From VAZQ01 sp963841105 (lineage in GTDB: Bacteria > Pseudomonadota > Alphaproteobacteria > Rhizobiales > Xanthobacteraceae): DNA of 64,000 bases. Positions 61,422 through 64,000 of this stretch are shown here, one piece after another. The stretch spans positions 248,001-312,000 of the forward strand of contig CAWJCB010000035.1 of assembly GCA_963841105.1 (NCBI GenBank). Direction: 5' to 3'. Numbering within the stretch: position 1 is the stretch's first letter; every line of letters starts with the position of its first letter. Below the pieces are notes generated by a model. That model saw only the letters and a list, made by a program, of their open reading frames with translations, was not told the origin of the DNA and ran no database searches. The translations under genes and the position numbers were made by a program.

Positions 61422-61772
61422 GGTTGCCTCCTCGCCAGATGCAGCCGCAGGGAAGCTCGAACCATTCTCGCCCTCAGCTCGCCGACAGACTGCGATCGCC
61501 CGCCGCGTTCCCGGGGTAGGCGGCGGAATAATAACACAGGCCGTATTCAGAGTAAGAGATTGTTGCCAATGGGAGCAGACACCGAATGCGAACCATTATC
61601 ATCTGCGAGATCAGCCCCAGCGTCGCGCACACCAACAAGGGGTGCGCCATCGTAATGCGCGCCGGACCGAAGGAGTGTGAGCCGCCTCACAGTTGCAACA
61701 AAGGGGGGCCGGAAGGGCGACTGCGCGACAGGCGGAGAAACCGTTGCCCCTGGCCGTCATAGCGGCATCACG
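61422..61772. other. Intergenic region, no gene recognised
   Basis: 351 bases between the TPR gene start and the Rieske gene stop. It presumably includes the TPR gene promoter. Frames in it show only the usual high-GC noise. Confidence 0.45.
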
Positions 61773-62121
61773 TCAGCGGCCTCGTGCCTCCTCCTTCGTC
61801 ACGCGGACAAAGAGCTTGCCGTCCATGCTCTTTATCGGAAATGTTTGGAGTGGCTCGATGACCGGCGCGCCGAGCGCTTTTCCAGTGCGAATATCGAAGC
61901 GGCCTTGATGGTAAGGACACTCGACCACGCAGTCGACAACCACGCCGTCGGAGAGATACGCATGTTCGTGAGTGCACAGTATCCTGGGTGGCATAAAACT
62001 GCCCTTTGGCCCGGTAGACCGCGATTGCAAGCTCGCCAATAACGCGCTGCTCGACATCTTCGTCCTCAAACTCGGCAGCGATGCCCACGAAGTGCCAATC
62101 CTCCCCGGCGTCGTTGCTCAT
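61773..62121 (-). pseudogene. Rieske [2Fe-2S] ferredoxin, frameshifted as sequenced
   Basis: About 115 residues. The N-terminal part is EDWHFVGIAAEFEDEDVEQR and AVYRAKGQFYATQD; the Rieske cluster motifs CTHEHAYLSDG and CPYHQGRFDIRTGKAL follow in another frame. Removing one base near 61978-61981 joins TQD to CTHEHA, as in naphthalene-dioxygenase-type ferredoxins. It should carry electrons to the histidine-box enzyme encoded 24 bases upstream in the same transcript. Confidence 0.87.
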
Positions 62122-62145
62122 TCGGGCATTCCGCCTTGCGATGGC

Positions 62146-63150
62146 TCAATCAAGCCGGCAAAGCCAACTGTCGTTGACGCTCTGCTTGTTCCTTTTGCGC
62201 TCCTCCAGGATGCGCCTGGCTTCGTCCTCCGAGACGATGCAGGTGCGGCGGACCTTCTTGTCCACGGCCCACAGGCTCTCGCCCATCGGCTTGAGCTGAT
62301 CTCCGACGATCCGATTGAGGGCAGGAAGCGCAAAAAAAGGCACCTGCGGACAAACGTGATGCTCTGAGTGGTAGGGCATGTTCCAGCACAGCATGCGCAT
62401 CAGGCGGCTCGCCTTGGTGGAGCGCGTGTTGGTGCGCACGTCAGGGCCCTCGTCACAGCCTTTGTGCTCGGCGATGCGCCAGGCGCGCTGAAGAGGCTCC
62501 CCCATGATGCGAGGAATGATCCAGTAGACGAGAGGCGCAAAGCTGCCGAACGCGACCGCCAAGGCGGCAACCGCGCCATACACGGCCAGCATGATGCGGG
62601 CCTCGTTGTAGATCCGCGGCAGATCCTGCTTCGGCACATACCAGGAATCCTGCGGGCGCATCCGGCCGAAGGCGTGCTTGGTGATGACGACGGGAAAGGT
62701 GGTCCATAACCGCCATCCCAGGAGTTGCTCGCCGTAGTGCCGCCATGTGGTCGGACTGGGCAAGACCATGGCGGGATCCATGCCCTGGATCTGCGTGTAG
62801 GTGTGATGGACGGCGTGACGGTAGCGGTACCAGGTGGGCTGGATGATGTAGACGAGGCTCACGAACCAGTAGACCGCCTCGTTGAGCCGGCGCGTGCGGA
62901 ACGCGGTGCCGTGGCTGCACTCGTGCATAGGCGCGAACAGGCAGGCGAGCAGGATGCCATGCACGAGCATCATCGGCAGCATGAACAGAGTGCCGCTCGT
63001 CAGATAGATGCCGGTTCCGCTCACTCCGATCGCGGCAAAATGCCCGCAGAGATAGGTCAGTCCGATCCGATCATTGCGGCGCGTGAGCTGCTTGCGGTCC
63101 TTCTTGTTAATGAGTTGAAACGGGTCAAACACCATCTCCTGGCGTTTCAT
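62146..63150 (-). CDS. Fatty acid desaturase/hydroxylase family membrane protein
   Basis: 334 residues. Membrane segments (THE FAAIGVSGTGIYLTSG and MLPMMLVHGILLACLF regions) surround the three histidine boxes of non-haem di-iron desaturases and hydroxylases: HECSHGT, RHAVHHTY and NMPYHSEHH. GGAGATT precedes the start. The C-terminus is charged. The class inserts double bonds or hydroxyl groups into acyl chains, sterols or carotenoids using electrons from a ferredoxin. The Rieske gene directly downstream is the likely donor, so the pair forms a two-component oxygenase of unknown substrate. Confidence 0.9.
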   Translation of the reverse strand: MKRQEMVFDPFQLINKKDRKQLTRRNDRIGLTYLCGHFAAIGVSGTGIYLTSGTLFMLPMMLVHGILLACLFAPMHECSHGTAFRTRRLNEAVYWFVSLVYIIQPTWYRYRHAVHHTYTQIQGMDPAMVLPSPTTWRHYGEQLLGWRLWTTFPVVITKHAFGRMRPQDSWYVPKQDLPRIYNEARIMLAVYGAVAALAVAFGSFAPLVYWIIPRIMGEPLQRAWRIAEHKGCDEGPDVRTNTRSTKASRLMRMLCWNMPYHSEHHVCPQVPFFALPALNRIVGDQLKPMGESLWAVDKKVRRTCIVSEDEARRILEERKRNKQSVNDSWLCRLD

Positions 63151-63277
63151 ACGGAAAATCTCCTGCGAGCCCTGCGCATTCCTCTTCGGTCACCATTAGA
63201 GTCTCAAAAGCACGGCTATAAAGCAAATTGAAAGTGGTTCTGTCGAGTTTCCGGTCATCCACGACGGAGCGCAGGGC

Positions 63278-64000
63278 TTACTGTAGGTGCGCAAAGCGCG
63301 CATCCAGAATGCTTGTCAAATGCATGGGGACGGTGACGCTTCCGAGTTTGCGCTGAAGGGCAATCGCCGCCTGCATCCCTTGCTCATCGATCTCACAGTC
63401 AAAATGCAGATCGTCGAATTCACGCGCGATTGATCTCACCATGGTCGCGTGCGAGATGCCGAAGCAGCGGGCGCCGAAATCTGCCCATTCGTCCCGATGA
63501 TCGGCCGCATATCGGTAGCACCGGCGACAGCCGCGAAGCACGGCCGCAATGACATCGCCTTCCTGAGCAAGCGCGTCGTTGTTCGCAACCACAATGGTCC
63601 ACTGCATCCGGGGCGCGAAATCGCACCGGTTAAGCCCGAGCCAAACGTTGAAATATCCGGCCTCCTCGCCGATGGTGACGTGCGGCTCTGAAATAATCGC
63701 GCCGTCCAGCTCGCCCCGCGCCAGCATGTCGAGGATTTGCGGATAGCGCGGCCCGAGACCGACAATGGTCACGTCTTTGTCGGGGTCGATGCCGTGATGC
63801 CGCAGCAACTCGCGCATGTACCAATCGCTGCAGCTGCCGCGACTCAACACTCCCAATCGCGACCCGGCGATGTCCGGCCACGCCGAGAATTGCGGGCATG
63901 CGACAAAAAATTGCACGGCGCCCCGACGGACCCCGCTGCCGACCACCTTGAACCGCGCGCCTCGGGCGATGGCCGTCAATCCAGGCGGCGTGCCCAGCTC
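63278..64000 (-). CDS. ABC transporter substrate-binding protein, SsuA/TauA-like, 5' end outside window
   Basis: C-terminal about 240 residues of an NMT1/THI5-like binding protein; the frame is open to the window edge. Visible are WPDIAGSRLGVLSRGSCSDW, LLRHHGIDPDKDVTIVGLGP, ILDMLARGELDGAIISEPH and the C-terminal helical end (LTSILDARFAHLQ). It binds a small ligand for a NitT-type importer whose other genes would be beyond 64 kb. Confidence 0.88.
   Translation of the reverse strand, partial: ELGTPPGLTAIARGARFKVVGSGVRRGAVQFFVACPQFSAWPDIAGSRLGVLSRGSCSDWYMRELLRHHGIDPDKDVTIVGLGPRYPQILDMLARGELDGAIISEPHVTIGEEAGYFNVWLGLNRCDFAPRMQWTIVVANNDALAQEGDVIAAVLRGCRRCYRYAADHRDEWADFGARCFGISHATMVRSIAREFDDLHFDCEIDEQGMQAAIALQRKLGSVTVPMHLTSILDARFAHLQ

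Overview
This is a high-GC window with alphaproteobacterial gene content. It fits a soil or freshwater member of the Hyphomicrobiales, in the Xanthobacteraceae/Nitrobacteraceae (Bradyrhizobium-Pseudolabrys) range. The pointers are the transaldolase-phosphoglucose isomerase fusion, DUF2778, DUF3309, an HWE-type histidine kinase, a stand-alone COG2984 binding protein and REP-like palindromes typical of that group. No rRNA, tRNA, CRISPR array, phage or insertion sequence was seen. The genus call is inference.

Layout. 1-4.1 kb: a sugar ABC importer (binding protein, two permeases, ATPase). 4.2-10.1 kb: unlinked genes, namely a COG2984 binding protein, an FAD monooxygenase, a DUF2778 protein and an adenylate cyclase-TPR protein. 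10.2-21.6 kb, minus strand: a carbohydrate operon in the order tkt, tal-pgi, gnd, zwf, two HAD phosphatases, rpe, pgl, gntK. It covers gluconate entry, the oxidative and non-oxidative pentose phosphate pathway and hexose-phosphate isomerisation. 21.9-26.5 kb: an RND efflux pump with its adaptor. 26.7-37.2 kb: mixed accessory genes, including a PEP-mutase-like lyase with an Asp/Glu racemase, a cupin, a PAS-GAF-HWE kinase, a coiled-coil protein with three internal repeats, a LivJ-type binding protein and a metallophosphoesterase.

37.4-47.4 kb: a divergent catabolic locus. One arm carries an M20 hydrolase, a TauABC-like importer and a 3-hydroxyisobutyrate dehydrogenase-type enzyme. The other carries an IclR regulator, a Gfo/Idh/MocA dehydrogenase, a G3E metallochaperone GTPase and a metal-dependent amidohydrolase. 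It looks like one regulon for importing and hydrolysing an unknown amide or N-acyl compound, and is the best candidate here for an undescribed pathway. 47.5-55.1 kb: a beta-oxidation operon (acyl-CoA dehydrogenase, thiolase, hydratase/dehydrogenase, acetyl-CoA hydrolase), followed by a thioesterase and an enoyl-CoA hydratase. 57-61.4 kb: small and secreted proteins of unknown role. 61.8-63.2 kb: a Rieske ferredoxin paired with a histidine-box desaturase/hydroxylase. The window ends inside an SsuA/TauA-like binding protein.

Quality caveat. At least 19 single-base indels break otherwise well conserved genes. About 16 are +1, and 14 lie between 11.0 and 21.3 kb in tkt, tal-pgi, gnd and pgl. Changing one base at each site restores the family sequence, so I read them as probable sequencing or assembly errors rather than gene decay. 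These genes are typed as pseudogenes only because the frame is broken as sequenced.
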